From Clostridia bacterium (GTDB taxonomy: Bacteria; Bacillota; Clostridia; Oscillospirales; UBA644): a stretch of DNA of 64,000 nt. Position 1 is the first letter of the stretch; each line of letters begins with the position of its first letter. The notes beneath the pieces were generated by a model, which had not been told where the DNA came from, ran no database searches, and was given only the letters and a program-made list of their open reading frames with translations. Of the stretch, positions 63,732 to 64,000 are shown piece by piece. Both the position numbers and the translations under genes were made by a program. Location of the stretch: contig JAGAOU010000037.1 in assembly GCA_017623595.1 (NCBI GenBank), forward strand, positions 1 through 64,000, in the 5' to 3' direction.

Positions 63732-63760
63732 ATTATACCGCAACCCTGCTCTTATTGCAA
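63732..63760 (-). promoter_or_regulatory. promoter of the SGNH-GH2 operon
   Basis: On the minus strand TTGCAA, 17 bases, TATAAT, about 30 bases before the first SGNH start. An inverted repeat CTCTT-ATTGC-AAGAG (63749-63763) overlaps the -35 box. Confidence 0.7.
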
Positions 63761-63801
63761 GAGAATCGGGGGAATTGTCAAGGTTTTTTGCGAAATGCCT
63801 C

Positions 63802-63830
63802 TTGCAATCGGCGGAAGAAACTGTTATAAT
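63802..63830 (+). promoter_or_regulatory. promoter of malQ
   Basis: TTGCAA, 17 bases, TATAAT, 29 bases before the malQ start; divergent from the SGNH operon promoter and sharing a 10-base element with it. Confidence 0.75.
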
Positions 63831-63859
63831 AAAAGCAGTAAACTTTTGAGGTGATATTT

Positions 63860-64000
63860 ATGAAGCGCGCAAGCGGTGTTTTGATGCACGTCTCGTCTCT
63901 TTGGGGTGAATATTCCGAGGGCTCCTTTGGGCAGGCTGCAAAGGAATGGATCGACTTTCTGGCCGATTGCGGTTTTTCTTATTGGCAGACCCTTCCCTTT
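63860..64000 (+). CDS. malQ: 4-alpha-glucanotransferase (amylomaltase), N-terminus only
   Basis: The 47 residues in the window read MKRASGVLMHVSSLWGEYSE...AAKEWIDFLADCGFSYWQTLPF, closely following the MalQ start (MKRASGVLLHISSLPGPYGIGDFG ... FLA..G..YWQ.LPL). It would disproportionate maltodextrins in glycogen/maltose metabolism. The conserved Pro of SSLPG is Trp here. The gene continues past the window. Confidence 0.85.
   Translation, partial: MKRASGVLMHVSSLWGEYSEGSFGQAAKEWIDFLADCGFSYWQTLPF

Overview
The window is a gene-dense stretch of a low-GC-lineage Gram-positive (Firmicutes) chromosome, most likely an uncultured gut-type Clostridia (Oscillospirales/Christensenellales-like). The reasons are AGGAGG-type ribosome binding sites, many near-consensus TTGACA-17-TATAAT promoters, short intrinsic terminators, and a gene set including nrdR, radA, XpaC/TelA, a YkpA-type ABC-F, MnmM (YtqB), CadC/CadA and a ZTP riboswitch. 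About 58 protein genes are supported. No rRNA, tRNA, CRISPR array, insertion sequence or prophage was recognised. The lineage is an inference from gene content, not from a marker gene search.

Layout. 1-6.1 kb: the end of a TadA-GNAT fusion, an MFS permease, a small unknown protein, then a HAD phosphatase and FAD oxidoreductase pair facing an AraC regulator. 6.1-12.0 kb: an eight-gene minus-strand operon (rpe, cysteine hydrolase, YkgJ-type Fe-S/Zn protein, radA, two HAD sugar phosphatases, alpha/beta hydrolase, pcp). 12.1-17.9 kb: a small membrane protein, ispD, a large GH2 beta-galactosidase and a MATE pump. 17.9-20.1 kb: TelA/XpaC on the minus strand, divergent from nrdR.

20.1-39.2 kb: one roughly 19-kb purine operon. 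It has a consensus promoter and a ZTP (pfl) riboswitch with a terminator, followed by purE, purC, purF-like, purM, purN, PurO-type IMP cyclohydrolase, stand-alone AICAR transformylase, FIVE tandem paralogues of an uncharacterised propeller-like family, purD, a single-chain purL, fhs and rdgB. With purB (and purK) supplied from elsewhere this would take PRPP to IMP; fhs supplies formyl-THF and rdgB cleans up non-canonical purine nucleotides. The five-paralogue block (two lipoproteins, three with no signal peptide) is the most unusual thing here: its function is unknown, yet it sits in the middle of the purine pathway. The PurF-like protein also lacks the N-terminal catalytic cysteine and the oxyanion-hole asparagine of the glutaminase domain.

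39.2-46.3 kb: a TIM-barrel glycosidase-like gene, a possible structured RNA, a cadmium/zinc-type resistance operon (ArsR/SmtB regulator with twin operators, separate HMA metallochaperone, P1B ATPase), galT, a CpXC protein and mnmM. 46.3-64.0 kb: a carbohydrate-use region with a divergent AraC/GH51 pair, HAD, an alanyl-tRNA editing protein, ABC-F, a sugar isomerase-like protein, an alpha/beta hydrolase plus GH95 operon, a GH109-like oxidoreductase, a four-gene operon of three SGNH esterases plus a GH2 enzyme, and the start of malQ. None of these glycosidases shows a secretion signal, so the region looks built for intracellular breakdown of imported oligosaccharides; no dedicated importer is in view apart from the MFS permease far upstream.
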